64,000 bases of DNA from CAYQTL01 sp964420405 (GCA_964420405.1 CAYQTL010000002.1:124001-188000); one strand, 5' to 3'. Counted from the first letter of the stretch, positions 43,395 to 51,817 are shown. Translations and numbers: made by a program. The notes: generated by a model from the sequence alone, not told the origin.

Positions 43395-44152
43395 GCCGGA
43401 CGATCCTCGTGACCCGCCATCCGGCCGACTGCCGCCCCCTCGCCGACGCGCTGCGTCCGCACGGGGTCGCTGTCCGGCCGTACCCGGTGATGGTGGTGCG
43501 GGACGTGGGGGACGAGCGCGGCTGGCGCCTGGTCAGGGGGCTTCTCGAGGCGCCCCCGGGGGCGGTCTGGGTCGCGCTGGCGTCGCCGCGGGCCCCCGAC
43601 AGGCTGGTCCGCGAGGCCAGCGCCCGGGGCCTCGGGCGGCTCCTGGAGGCGCCGGTCGCCGCGATCGGATCCGCCACCGCCGCGGCGGCGTCCGCCGCGG
43701 GCCTCGAGCCTGCGCTCGTCGCCGACGGCGACGGGGCGTCCCTCGCCAGCGCCCTGATCGCCGAGCTGCCCGCCGCGGCGACGGTGGTGCTCGCCTGCGG
43801 CCGGCACCGCAGACGCGAGCTGCCCGCCGCCCTCGAGCGCGCCGGCCACCGGGTCGTCCCGGTGGCGGTCTACGACATGGCGGCGACGCCGCCGCGCGAG
43901 CTTCCACCGCTGCCGGCGAGCCTGGACGCGGTCGTGGTCACCTCGCCGCGGGCGGCCCGGCTGTATCTGGACGGCGTCGGCGGGCTGCCGCTGCCGTGCA
44001 CGCACTGGGCCCTCGGGCCCACCACCCGCGACGCGGCGGCCGCTCTCGGCATCGCCTGCCGGATCCCGCCGCGGCCCGAGATGGAGGCGCTCGCGAGCGC
44101 CCTCCTTGACTCCTTCGACGCCGAACCCGACCGGGAGGACACGCCACGATGA
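43391..44152 (+). CDS. hemD: Uroporphyrinogen-III synthase
   Basis: 253 residues. Two Rossmann-like lobes are visible (ILVTRHPADCRPLADALRPHG; VVLACGRHRRRELPAAL). VYDMAATPPRELPP and DAVVVTSPRAARLYL are the family's conserved linker and strand. The family is poorly conserved in sequence, so position between hemC and hemL strengthens the call. It closes and inverts ring D of hydroxymethylbilane. Its ATG overlaps the hemC stop (ATGA), and its own TGA overlaps hemL. Confidence 0.9.
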   Translation: MSRTILVTRHPADCRPLADALRPHGVAVRPYPVMVVRDVGDERGWRLVRGLLEAPPGAVWVALASPRAPDRLVREASARGLGRLLEAPVAAIGSATAAAASAAGLEPALVADGDGASLASALIAELPAAATVVLACGRHRRRELPAALERAGHRVVPVAVYDMAATPPRELPPLPASLDAVVVTSPRAARLYLDGVGGLPLPCTHWALGPTTRDAAAALGIACRIPPRPEMEALASALLDSFDAEPDREDTPR

Positions 44153-45450
44153 TCGCTGGTCCCCGTTCCCGCGAGCTCTACCGCGCCGCCTGCGACCTGA
44201 TGCCGGCCGGCGTCAACTCCCCCGTGCGCGCGTTCCGGAGCGTCGGCGGGGACCCGCTCTTCTACCGCGACGCCGCCGGCTGCCGCGTGACCGACGTCGA
44301 CGGCCGCAGCTACGTCGACTACGTCTGCTCCTGGGGGCCCCTGATCCTCGGCCACGCCCACCCGGAGGTCGTCGCGGCGGTCACGGCCGCCGCGTCGAAG
44401 GGGCTGTCGTTCGGCGCCCCGTGCGCCGCCGAGGTGGAGCTCGCGGAGCTGGTGGTCGGGGCGGTGCCCCACCTGGAGATGGTGCGGTTCGTGTCGTCCG
44501 GCACCGAGGCCGTCATGTCCGCCGTGCGGCTCGCCCGGGGCGCCACCGGCCGCGACGGGGTGGTCAAGTTCACCGGCTGCTACCACGGCCACGCCGACCA
44601 CCTGCTGGTCGAGGCCGGCTCCGGCCTCGCCACTTTCGGCACCCCGTCGTCCGCCGGCGTGCCGGCGAGCTTCACCACCCATACCCTGGTGCTGCGGCTG
44701 GACGACGCGGACGGCTTCCGGGCGCTGATGGACGCCCGTGGAGACGCCGTGGCGGCGGTCCTCGTGGAGCCCGTCCCCGCCAACTCCGGTCTGCTGATCC
44801 AGCGTCCCGAGTTTCTCCGGCTGCTCCGCGACGAGTGCGACCGCCACGGCGCCCTGCTGGTCTTCGACGAGGTGATCACCGGCTTCCGGCTCGGACCGGC
44901 CGGCGCCGCCGGCATCCTCGGCGTGCGTCCGGACCTCGCCACCTACGGCAAGGTCGTCGGCGGCGGCATGCCGGTCGGCGCCTACGGCGGCAGCCGCCGC
45001 CTGATGGAGCGGCTCGCGCCCCTCGGACCGGTCTACCAGGCGGGGACCCTCAGCGGCAACCCGGTCGCGATGGCGGCGGGCGCGGCCACCCTCCGGCGGT
45101 TGCTGGCCGACGGTGGCCGTGCGTGGCGTGACCTCGAGGTCACGGCGGCCCGCCTCGAGGAGGGCCTCCGCACGGTGCTCGAGGCTCACGGGACGAACTG
45201 GTCGGTCGTCCGCATCGGCTCGATCCTGTGGCTGGCCCTCCAGGACGGTCCACCGCCGCGCCGGATCGAGGACATCCGGCCGGAGAGCGTCGAGATCTAC
45301 CGCCGGCTCCACCGGGCGCTGCTCGAGGAGGGCGTGTCCCTCGCGCCCTCCGCCTACGAGGTGATGTTCGTGTCCACCGCCCACGACGAGGCGACGATCG
45401 ACCGCACCGTCCAGGCCTTCGACCGCGCCGTGGCCAGAGTGGCGGGGTGA
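44149..45450 (+). CDS. hemL: Glutamate-1-semialdehyde 2,1-aminomutase
   Basis: A 433-residue PLP enzyme that makes 5-aminolevulinate. MPAGVNSPVRAFRSVGG and the N-terminal ring of the family are present. GTEAVMSAVRLARGATGR and CYHGHADHLLVEAG are cofactor contacts. LLVFDEVITGFRLG carries the Asp that contacts the pyridine ring. The PLP Lys is in ATYGKVVGGGMPVGAYGG. GTLSGNPVAMAAG follows. It overlaps hemD by four bases. Length and motifs distinguish it from other class-III aminotransferases. Confidence 0.96.
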   Translation: MIAGPRSRELYRAACDLMPAGVNSPVRAFRSVGGDPLFYRDAAGCRVTDVDGRSYVDYVCSWGPLILGHAHPEVVAAVTAAASKGLSFGAPCAAEVELAELVVGAVPHLEMVRFVSSGTEAVMSAVRLARGATGRDGVVKFTGCYHGHADHLLVEAGSGLATFGTPSSAGVPASFTTHTLVLRLDDADGFRALMDARGDAVAAVLVEPVPANSGLLIQRPEFLRLLRDECDRHGALLVFDEVITGFRLGPAGAAGILGVRPDLATYGKVVGGGMPVGAYGGSRRLMERLAPLGPVYQAGTLSGNPVAMAAGAATLRRLLADGGRAWRDLEVTAARLEEGLRTVLEAHGTNWSVVRIGSILWLALQDGPPPRRIEDIRPESVEIYRRLHRALLEEGVSLAPSAYEVMFVSTAHDEATIDRTVQAFDRAVARVAG

Positions 45451-45485
45451 GCGCGATGCCGGCCGCGGACGGGGGTGAGGCGTGA
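45447..45485 (+). CDS. Candidate 12-codon bridging frame between hemL and hemE
   Basis: A GTG overlaps the hemL stop (GTGA). The frame reads VSAMPAADGGEA and ends in a TGA that overlaps the hemE GTG (GTGA). A terminating ribosome could therefore re-initiate twice and reach hemE. The product itself need not matter. No independent evidence of translation; the open frame may be chance in this GC-rich DNA. Confidence 0.3.
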   Translation: MSAMPAADGGEA

Positions 45486-46498
45486 GCCGGTTCCTCAAGG
45501 CGTGTCGGCGGGAGTCGGTGGACCGGCCGCCGGTCTGGGTGATGCGGCAGGCGGGACGCTACCTCCCCGAGTATCGGGAGGTCCGCTCCCGGGCCGGCGA
45601 CTTCCTCACCATGTGCCGCACGCCCACCATCGCCGCCGAGATCACCCTCCAGCCGATCCGACGGTTCGGTCTCGACGCCGCGATCGTGTTCTCCGACATC
45701 CTGACGCCACTGGAGCCGATGGGGGTCGACCTCGAGTTCAACCCGGGTCCACAGATCCACAACCCCGTGCGGGAGCCCGCCGACCTCGAGCGGGTGGTGG
45801 CGCCGCAGCCGTGGAGCGGCACCGGCTACCTCGACGAGATCCTCGTCGCGGTGCGCCGCGAGCTGCCCGCAGACACCGCGCTGATCGGGTTCTGCGGCGC
45901 GCCCTGGACGCTGGCGAGCTACCTCGTGGAGGGAACCACCTCGCGGTCGTTCACCCACGTCAAGCGGTTCGCGCTGACCTGGCCCGAGGCCTTCGACCGG
46001 CTGCTCGACCTGCTCGCCGACGCCATGGCGTCCTACCTGCGGACCCAGGTCGCCGCCGGCGCCCAGGCGGTGCAGGTGTTCGACTCCTGGGTCGGAGCAC
46101 TCGGCGCCGACGACGCCCGACGCTGGGCGCTGCGACCCGCCCGCCGGCTGCTCCGCAACCTCGCCGACGCCGGCGTGCCGCGGATCTACTTCGCCCACGG
46201 CGGCACCCACTTCCTGCACGACATGGCGACGATGCCGTGCGAGGTGGTGGGGCTCGACTGGCGAGCCGACCTCGCCCGGACCCGCCGCCTGCTGCCCGAC
46301 CACGCCCTCCAGGGAAACCTCGACCCCGGCGTGCTGATGGGGCCGGACGAGGAGATCCGGCGGCGGACCCTCGCCATGCTCGAGGCCGCACCCCGCGCCG
46401 GCTACATCGCGAACCTGGGCCACGGCATCACCCCCGACGTGCCGGTCCGCGCGATGGAGACCTTCGTCCGGACCGTGCAGGGATGGTCGTATGGGTAG
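45482..46498 (+). CDS. hemE: Uroporphyrinogen decarboxylase
   Basis: 338 residues. The signature PPVWVMRQAGRYLPEYR carries the conserved Arg residues of the substrate site. AIVFSDILTPLEPMG, GFCGAPWTLASYLVEG, QVFDSWVGALG and GNLDPGVLMGP are family landmarks. It converts uroporphyrinogen III to coproporphyrinogen III. The GTG start is 31 bases after hemL with GGGGTGAGG before it. Confidence 0.96.
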   Translation: MSRFLKACRRESVDRPPVWVMRQAGRYLPEYREVRSRAGDFLTMCRTPTIAAEITLQPIRRFGLDAAIVFSDILTPLEPMGVDLEFNPGPQIHNPVREPADLERVVAPQPWSGTGYLDEILVAVRRELPADTALIGFCGAPWTLASYLVEGTTSRSFTHVKRFALTWPEAFDRLLDLLADAMASYLRTQVAAGAQAVQVFDSWVGALGADDARRWALRPARRLLRNLADAGVPRIYFAHGGTHFLHDMATMPCEVVGLDWRADLARTRRLLPDHALQGNLDPGVLMGPDEEIRRRTLAMLEAAPRAGYIANLGHGITPDVPVRAMETFVRTVQGWSYG

Positions 46499-46637
46499 CA
46501 CGCCCCGTGCGTCTGCGTCGGTGCCCGCGTCCGTGCCCGGCGCGGCCGGTCTGGCGGCAGCGGGTCGAACCTCTCGGACACGGCTGCGAAGGCGGGCACG
46601 GCCGGGGGTGGACTCCCGGGATTCGGACACCTCATGA
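46491..46637 (+). CDS. Candidate 48-codon bridging frame between hemE and hemN
   Basis: The ATG lies inside the last codons of hemE (eight-base overlap, ATGGGTAG), and the TGA overlaps the hemN start (ATGA). The product is Ala/Arg/Ser-rich with no domain (SVPASVPGAAGLAAAGRTSR). It would let ribosomes pass the 135-base gap by re-initiation. Composition looks like translated spacer rather than a folded protein, so only the coupling arrangement supports it. Confidence 0.3.
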   Translation: MGSTPRASASVPASVPGAAGLAAAGRTSRTRLRRRARPGVDSRDSDTS

Positions 46638-48031
46638 CCCCCGACTACGACCTCACCGGCATCACCCCCGAGCTGCTCTCGCGGTACGACCGGCCCGGCC
46701 CGCGGTACACCTCCTACCCCACCGCGCCGCACTTCCACACCGGGTTCGACGAGGACGCCTACCGCGAGCGCCTCGCCGCCGCCGCGTCCGACGCGGACGC
46801 CCCGCTGTCGATGTACGTCCACATCCCGTTCTGCGAGGCGCGCTGCACCTACTGCGGCTGCAATATCGTCGTGTCGCCTCGGAAAGGACCCGAGGAGGCC
46901 TATCTCGACGCGGTCGAGGCCGAGCTGGACCTGCTCGCCGAGGCCCTCGGTGACCGGCGGCGGCTGAGCCAGCTGCACTGGGGCGGCGGCACGCCCACCT
47001 ACCTCGACCCGGATCAGTGCGAGCGGCTCCACGCGGCGATCAGCGACCGGTTCGAGATCCTGCCGGACGCCGAGGTCGCCCTCGAGGTCGACCCCTGCGT
47101 GACCACCCTCGAGCACTATCGGAGGGTGCGGCAGCTCGGCTTCAACCGCGTCTCCATGGGCGTCCAGGACATCCATCCCGAGGTCCAGGCGGCGGTGCGT
47201 CGCGTCCAGCCGCTCGAGCTCAGCCGCGAGCACGTGGCGGCGGTCCGCGAGCTCGGCTTCGAGTCCGTCAACGTCGACCTGATCTACGGCCTGCCCCACC
47301 AGACCGAGGCGAGCTTCCGGGAGACCGTCCGGGTGACCCTGGCCGAGCTCGCGCCGGACCGGGTCGCGTGCTTCTCGTACGCCCACGTGCCGTGGATCAA
47401 GCCGCACCAGAAGCAGCTCCCGACGGACGCCATGGCGGCCGGCTGGGACAAGTTCCGGCTGTTCGCCGGCGCCGTCGAGGAGCTCTGCGGCGCCGGCTAC
47501 AGGTTCGTGGGCTTCGACCACTTCGCGACCCCGGACGACGAGCTGGCGGTCGCGATGGACTCCGGTCGCCTGCACCGCAGCTTCATGGGCTACACCGTGA
47601 TGCCGGCGAGCGACCAGGTCGGGGTCGGCGTGACCGCCATCGGTGACGTCGGCGGCGCCTATGTCGCCAACCAGAAGCTCCTGGCCCGCTATCAGCGCGC
47701 CGTCGGGGAGCGTCGGCTCCCGGTCGAGCGCGGCATCGGACGCACTGCCGAGGACGAGCTGCGGGGGGCCGTGATCCGCGACATCATCTGCAACCTCCGG
47801 CTCGAGCTCGACTCGATCCGGCACCGCTTCGGCGTGGATCCCCGTGTCCACTTCAGCGACGCCTTCGCCGAGCTGCGGCCGATGGTCGACGACGGCCTCG
47901 TCGAGCTCACCACCGACGCCCTTCGCATCACTCCCCGCGGCCGCTTCTTCCTGCGCAACGCGTGCATGCCGTTCGACGCCTACCTGCGCCGTTCCTCCTC
48001 CGACGGCCCCGTCTACTCGCGCACGGTGTAG
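46634..48031 (+). CDS. hemN: Oxygen-independent coproporphyrinogen III oxidase
   Basis: A 465-residue radical-SAM enzyme. The cluster motif is HIPFCEARCTYCGC, with the extra Cys typical of true HemN rather than HemW. N-terminal RYDRPGPRYTSYPTAPHF is also specific to HemN. WGGGTPTYLDPDQ, GVQDIHPEVQAAVRRVQP and NVDLIYGLPHQT follow. The C-terminal HemN domain includes RFFLRNACMPFD. It makes protoporphyrinogen IX without oxygen. It is the last gene of the hem operon. Confidence 0.96.
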   Translation: MTPDYDLTGITPELLSRYDRPGPRYTSYPTAPHFHTGFDEDAYRERLAAAASDADAPLSMYVHIPFCEARCTYCGCNIVVSPRKGPEEAYLDAVEAELDLLAEALGDRRRLSQLHWGGGTPTYLDPDQCERLHAAISDRFEILPDAEVALEVDPCVTTLEHYRRVRQLGFNRVSMGVQDIHPEVQAAVRRVQPLELSREHVAAVRELGFESVNVDLIYGLPHQTEASFRETVRVTLAELAPDRVACFSYAHVPWIKPHQKQLPTDAMAAGWDKFRLFAGAVEELCGAGYRFVGFDHFATPDDELAVAMDSGRLHRSFMGYTVMPASDQVGVGVTAIGDVGGAYVANQKLLARYQRAVGERRLPVERGIGRTAEDELRGAVIRDIICNLRLELDSIRHRFGVDPRVHFSDAFAELRPMVDDGLVELTTDALRITPRGRFFLRNACMPFDAYLRRSSSDGPVYSRTV

Positions 48032-48076
48032 CCGGGCCCCTTCCGATCCCTTCCCGGCGCCCTTCCGATCCCGATC

Positions 48077-48213
48077 CCGATCCCGTTCCCGATCCCGACG
48101 AAATCGGAGGTGGTCGCCGCAACGACGACGACAGCGACCACTCTTCGGTCCTCGTACGGACTCGCGACTCGGTCGGTGCCCACCATCGGAATCGGGATCG
48201 GGAACGGGATCGG
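48077..48213. repeat. 22-bp perfect inverted repeat built from GATCCC units
   Basis: The left arm is 48077-48098 and the right arm 48192-48213, exact reverse complements with 93 bases between. The left arm lies in a tandem run of ATCCCG units from about 48064. Inside, GTGGTCGC/GCGACCAC forms a second, nested stem. It fills most of the 286-base gap between hemN and sucC. A cruciform, a bidirectional transcript end or a small mobile repeat are all possible. No T-run follows either arm. Confidence 0.7.
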
Positions 48214-48246
48214 ACCGGGGGAACCACCCGGACCGACCGACTCGGG

Positions 48247-48275
48247 TTGCGACCTTGTGAAATCCGGGGCAAAAT
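48247..48275 (+). promoter_or_regulatory. Candidate sigma-70 promoter of sucCD
   Basis: TTGCGA (48247-48252), a 17-base spacer and CAAAAT (48270-48275). Each hexamer matches four of six consensus bases. It lies 42 bases before the sucC ATG, with AAGGAGGAG in the leader. Confidence 0.5.
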
Positions 48276-48317
48276 GACGCGGCTCGTCCCGAACGGGTTC
48301 ACACGCAAGGAGGAGAT

Positions 48318-49481
48318 ATGAAGGTTCACGAGTACCAGGCCAAGGAGATCCTGGCGCGGTACAACGTGGCGGTGCCCCGCGGCATCCTCGTCACCGACGC
48401 CGAGGCCGCCCGCACGGCGGCGGAGAAGCTCGGCGGACGGGTCGTCGTCAAGGCCCAGGTCCACGCCGGCGGACGCGGCAAGGCAGGAGGGGTCAAGCTG
48501 GTGCAGAGCCCCGAGGAGGCGGTCGAGGCCGCGTCGAAGATCCTCGGCATGCGGCTGGTCACGAAGCAGACCGGCGCCGAGGGCAAGCTCGTCCGCAAGG
48601 TGCTGATCGAGGAGGCGCTTCCGATCGACCGCGAGCTGTACCTCGGAATCGTCCTCGACCGGGCCGACGGCTACCCGGTGATGATGGCGTCGCGCTTCGG
48701 CGGCATGGAGATCGAGGAGGTGGCGGCGTCCAACCCGGAGGCGATCCTCAAGGCGCACTTCGACCCGGACGTGGGCCTGCACCCCTACCTCGCCCGGCAG
48801 CTCGCGTTCGGGCTCGGGCTCGAGGGCGACGCCTTCAAGGCCGGCCTGAAGTTCATGCGAGCGCTCGCGAAGGCCTACGCCGAGACCGACGCGTCGCTGG
48901 CGGAGATCAACCCGCTGGTGACCACCACCGACGGCCGGGTGATCGCCCTGGACGCCAAGATCGGCTTCGACGACAACGCCATGTTCCGGCAGCCGGACAT
49001 CGTCGGGATGCGCGACGTCGACGAGGAGGAGCCGCTCGAGGTCGAGGCCTCCAGGTACGACCTCAACTACATCAAGCTCGACGGCACCATCGGCTGCATG
49101 GTCAACGGCGCGGGCCTCGCCATGGCGACCATGGACATCATCAAGCACTCGGGGGGCGAGCCCGCCAACTTCCTCGACGTCGGCGGGGGCGCTTCCCAGG
49201 AGCGGGTCGCCGCCGCGTTCCGGATCCTGCTCTCCGACCCCAACGTCAAGGGGGTGCTGATCAACATCTTCGGCGGCATCGTGCGGTGCGACATGATCGC
49301 GCGCGGCGTGATCGAGGCCGCCCGGGAGGTCCGGCTGTCCGTGCCGCTCGTGGTCCGGCTCGAGGGCACCAACGTCGAGGAGGGCCGCCGGCTGCTCGCC
49401 GAGTCGGGCCTCGACCTGACGGTCGGCGACGGCATGGCCGACGCGGCCGAGAAGATCGTCGCCGCCGTGGCCGGAAACTGA
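48318..49481 (+). CDS. sucC: Succinate-CoA ligase (ADP-forming) beta subunit
   Basis: 387 residues, standard length. MKVHEYQAKEILARYNVAVP opens the ATP-grasp domain. VVVKAQVHAGGRGKAGGVKL binds the nucleotide, and EINPLVTTTDG and DAKIGFDDNAMFRQ hold metal ligands. The C-terminal ligase domain has GTIGCMVNGAGLAMATMD, DVGGGASQERV and INIFGGIVRCD. It makes ATP or GTP from succinyl-CoA in the TCA cycle. ATG has AAGGAGGAG before it. sucD follows 11 bases later. Confidence 0.97.
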   Translation: MKVHEYQAKEILARYNVAVPRGILVTDAEAARTAAEKLGGRVVVKAQVHAGGRGKAGGVKLVQSPEEAVEAASKILGMRLVTKQTGAEGKLVRKVLIEEALPIDRELYLGIVLDRADGYPVMMASRFGGMEIEEVAASNPEAILKAHFDPDVGLHPYLARQLAFGLGLEGDAFKAGLKFMRALAKAYAETDASLAEINPLVTTTDGRVIALDAKIGFDDNAMFRQPDIVGMRDVDEEEPLEVEASRYDLNYIKLDGTIGCMVNGAGLAMATMDIIKHSGGEPANFLDVGGGASQERVAAAFRILLSDPNVKGVLINIFGGIVRCDMIARGVIEAAREVRLSVPLVVRLEGTNVEEGRRLLAESGLDLTVGDGMADAAEKIVAAVAGN

Positions 49482-49492
49482 GGAGGGCAGCC

Positions 49493-50377
49493 ATGAGCAT
49501 CTGGGCCACCAGCGAGACCAGGATCGTCGTCCAGGGGCTGACCGGCCGGGAGGGCCGCTTCCACGCCGAGAAGTGCCGCGAGTACGGCGCGAACATCGTC
49601 GCCGGAGTGACGCCCGGCAAGGCCGGCGGCGAGGTCGACGGCGTGCCCGTCTACAACACCGTCGCCGAGGCGACCGCCGCCACCAACGCGACCGCCAGCG
49701 TGATCTTCGTGCCACCCCCGTTCGCGGCCGACGCCATCCTCGAGGCGGCCGACGCCGGCCTCGAGCTGGTCGTCTGCATCACCGAGGGGATTCCGGTCCG
49801 CGACATGGTGCGCGTGCAACGGATCCTGCAGGGGCTGCCGACCCGCCTCATCGGCCCCAACTGCCCGGGGATCATCTCCCCCGGCCAGACCAAGATCGGG
49901 ATCATGCCGGCCCACATCCACACCCCCGGCACGATCGGCGTCGTGTCCCGCTCGGGCACCTTGACCTACGAGGCGGTCCACCAGCTGACCCAGCTCGGGC
50001 TCGGCCAGACCACCTGCGTCGGCATCGGCGGCGATCCGCTGCCGGGGACCAACTTCATCGACTGCCTCGAGGCGTTCGAGGAGGATGCGGACACCGAGGG
50101 GATCGTCATGATCGGGGAGATCGGCGGCTCGGCCGAGGAGGAGGCCGCCGAGTTCGTGGAGCAGTTCGTCACCAAGCCCGTGGTGGCGTTCATCGCCGGC
50201 CAGACGGCCCCGCCGGGACGGCGGATGGGCCACGCCGGCGCCATCATCTCGGGCGGTAAGGGGACCGCGGCGGACAAGATCGCGGCCCTGGAGCAGGCCG
50301 GCATCGCCATCGCGCCGACGCCGGCCGAGATCGGCTCGACCATGCAGCGCGTGCTCGCCTCCGAGTCGCTGCGCTGA
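49493..50377 (+). CDS. sucD: Succinate-CoA ligase (ADP-forming) alpha subunit
   Basis: 294 residues. VQGLTGREGRFHAEKCREYG is the CoA-binding domain. IGPNCPGIISPGQTKIGIMP and GVVSRSGTLTYEAV are family signatures. The phospho-His lies in RRMGHAGAIISGGKGTAADK. ATG at 49493 has GAGGAGGGCAG before it. It forms the heterodimer with SucC and ends before a strong terminator. Confidence 0.97.
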   Translation: MSIWATSETRIVVQGLTGREGRFHAEKCREYGANIVAGVTPGKAGGEVDGVPVYNTVAEATAATNATASVIFVPPPFAADAILEAADAGLELVVCITEGIPVRDMVRVQRILQGLPTRLIGPNCPGIISPGQTKIGIMPAHIHTPGTIGVVSRSGTLTYEAVHQLTQLGLGQTTCVGIGGDPLPGTNFIDCLEAFEEDADTEGIVMIGEIGGSAEEEAAEFVEQFVTKPVVAFIAGQTAPPGRRMGHAGAIISGGKGTAADKIAALEQAGIAIAPTPAEIGSTMQRVLASESLR

Positions 50378-50412
50378 CGGTCGGCCCCCGGGGGACCGGG
50401 GGGAGGAGGAGG

Positions 50413-50442
50413 ACGCCCGGCGGGTGACCGCCGGGCGTTTCT
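50413..50442 (+). terminator. Rho-independent terminator of sucCD
   Basis: ACGCCCGGCGG / CCGCCGGGCGT form a perfect 11-base stem with a GTGA loop, followed by TTCTTG. It lies 35 bases after the sucD stop. Confidence 0.85.
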
Positions 50443-50543
50443 TGTCGGCAACGCCGGTCAGCTTCGAGAACCCTTCCTGCACCACTCTGGGACAGGTGTT
50501 TCTTTTCGGCTTCGGCCTGCGGGGAGCACATCTGCGTGGAAGT

Positions 50544-50559
50544 TGGCACGGCTCGTGCT
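50544..50559 (+). promoter_or_regulatory. Sigma-54-like promoter upstream of the chaperone-usher-like cluster
   Basis: TGGCACGGCTCGTGCT matches TGGCACG-N4-TTGCW with one mismatch, and the GG and GC doublets are 10 bases apart as required. It lies 78 bases before the first gene of the cluster. GCACG/CGTGC within it is also palindromic, so an operator is the alternative. Nothing else recognisable in the 195 bases after the sucD terminator. Confidence 0.5.
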
Positions 50560-50637
50560 GCAAGGGCCGGCGTGGACAGAAACCGTCAACCCCAGCGGCC
50601 CCGCGCCGCACGGACGAAAGCCAAGGAGGAGAGCCCC

Positions 50638-51219
50638 ATGAAGAAGAGTCTGATCGTTCTCGCCTGCGTTGTCCTGGTCGCCGTCGCCGGCCCCGCCCGC
50701 GCGGCGGAGGTCACCGTGGACTTCGACATCAACTTCCCGTCGTTCCTGATCCTGTCGTGCTACGACAACTTCGCCATCACCATCTCGGGTGACAATCTCG
50801 CGACCCTTCTCGGCGCCAGCGGCGCGGACATCGGCGAGGGCATCACGGCCAGCCCCGACTCGGTGGGCTTCGACGGCACCACCGGCATCACCGCGACATT
50901 CAACAACGCACCGACCACCAGCGAGATCGATCCCACGGATCTGACGCTGCCGCTCGCATTGACCAACCTCTGCGCGGTCCGCGCCATCGGCAACGGTGGC
51001 GACGTCGAGGTCGCGATCGACAACCTCACCGACTGGACCGGCACTGGGACCAACCTGATCGAGCTGGTGTCCGCGGCCCCCAGTCAGTCGTCGTTCGCTC
51101 CTCCGGGCCTCGCGAACGCCGAGGTGATCGACGTCGACCTCGTCCTCGACATCACCGCCGCGACGCAGGCCGGAAGCTACACCAACGGTAGCTTCAGGGT
51201 GACCGCCAACCTTCTCTGA
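50638..51219 (+). CDS. Small secreted protein, candidate subunit of the chaperone-usher-like system
   Basis: 193 residues. A clear signal peptide (MKKSLIVLACVVLVAVAGPARA, cut after ARA) is followed by a strand-rich domain of about 170 residues. It begins AEVTVDFDINFPSFLILSC and contains two cysteines that could pair (LSCYDNF and LTNLCAVRA). It has the size of a pilus subunit. I see no spore-coat-U, PapA or Pfam pilin signature, and no obvious donor strand. ATG at 50638 has AAGGAGGAG before it; an in-frame upstream ATG has none. It is the first of four closely packed genes with a chaperone and an usher-like protein. Confidence 0.72.
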   Translation: MKKSLIVLACVVLVAVAGPARAAEVTVDFDINFPSFLILSCYDNFAITISGDNLATLLGASGADIGEGITASPDSVGFDGTTGITATFNNAPTTSEIDPTDLTLPLALTNLCAVRAIGNGGDVEVAIDNLTDWTGTGTNLIELVSAAPSQSSFAPPGLANAEVIDVDLVLDITAATQAGSYTNGSFRVTANLL

Positions 51220-51228
51220 GGGATGCAC

Positions 51229-51810
51229 GTGACGCGCTCGCGAGCAGACCGGGAGCTTCCCCGCCGCCGTCCGGCACTCGTGCCGGCGGCGGCCGCCGCG
51301 TTCCTGGTCGTCGCAAGCACGGTCGTCGTCTCCGGTGCCCGGGCCGCCGACCCGCCCCGGCGCGGGTCGGTCCGGCACCAGCCGGTGGCAAGCACCATCA
51401 GTCTCCCGCCCATCCACAGCTTCGAGATCGCCCACGGCGCCTCCGAGCAGGCGGTCGCCATTCCCGGCCGCGGCGCGCCCCCGCCGCTCGGTCCCGACCT
51501 CGCGTGGGTCGTCCGGCGGGAGATCCCCCGGCTCTGGTCCACCACCATGGGGGACCGCGAGGACCTCGCGGATCTCCGCGTGTCGATCGAGGTCGTGTCG
51601 GCGGACGGACGCCCTGGCGCCGTCAGCCACGAGGATTCGGGCGCCGTCACCGCCCGGGCCGCCGCGACGCCCACGGTCGGCAGGGAGGCCCTCGCGACCG
51701 GCGGCACGCGGATCGTCGAAGGCGGCGGCGTGCTCGAGTTCGACCTGCGGGAGGTCCGTCGGGCGGGCCGCTACCGCGGTACCCTGGTGATCACGATCGA
51801 GCGGTTCTGA
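51229..51810 (+). CDS. Secreted protein of unknown function in the chaperone-usher-like cluster
   Basis: 193 residues. A basic N-terminus and hydrophobic core (LVPAAAAAFLVVASTVVVSGARA) form a signal peptide. The mature part has two halves: a Pro-rich stretch with FEIAHGASEQAVAIPG and a strand-rich end (RIVEGGGVLEFDLREVRRAG, RYRGTLVITIERF). The end repeats the look of a minor-subunit beta strand. No known family. GTG at 51229 has GAGGG six bases upstream; the ATG at 51223 has no room for a site. The gene begins 10 bases after the first subunit gene and ends 7 bases before the chaperone gene. Confidence 0.6.
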   Translation: MTRSRADRELPRRRPALVPAAAAAFLVVASTVVVSGARAADPPRRGSVRHQPVASTISLPPIHSFEIAHGASEQAVAIPGRGAPPPLGPDLAWVVRREIPRLWSTTMGDREDLADLRVSIEVVSADGRPGAVSHEDSGAVTARAAATPTVGREALATGGTRIVEGGGVLEFDLREVRRAGRYRGTLVITIERF

Positions 51811-51817
51811 GGACGCC

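Noticed and set aside
45140..47851. 903-residue minus-strand frame opposite hemL, hemE and hemN
   Set aside because: The plus-strand frames encode clear heme enzymes; the antisense frame has shadow composition and no start signal.
48064..48100. Short tandem GATCCC-like units as a CRISPR array
   Set aside because: Units are about six bases, with no spacers and no cas genes.
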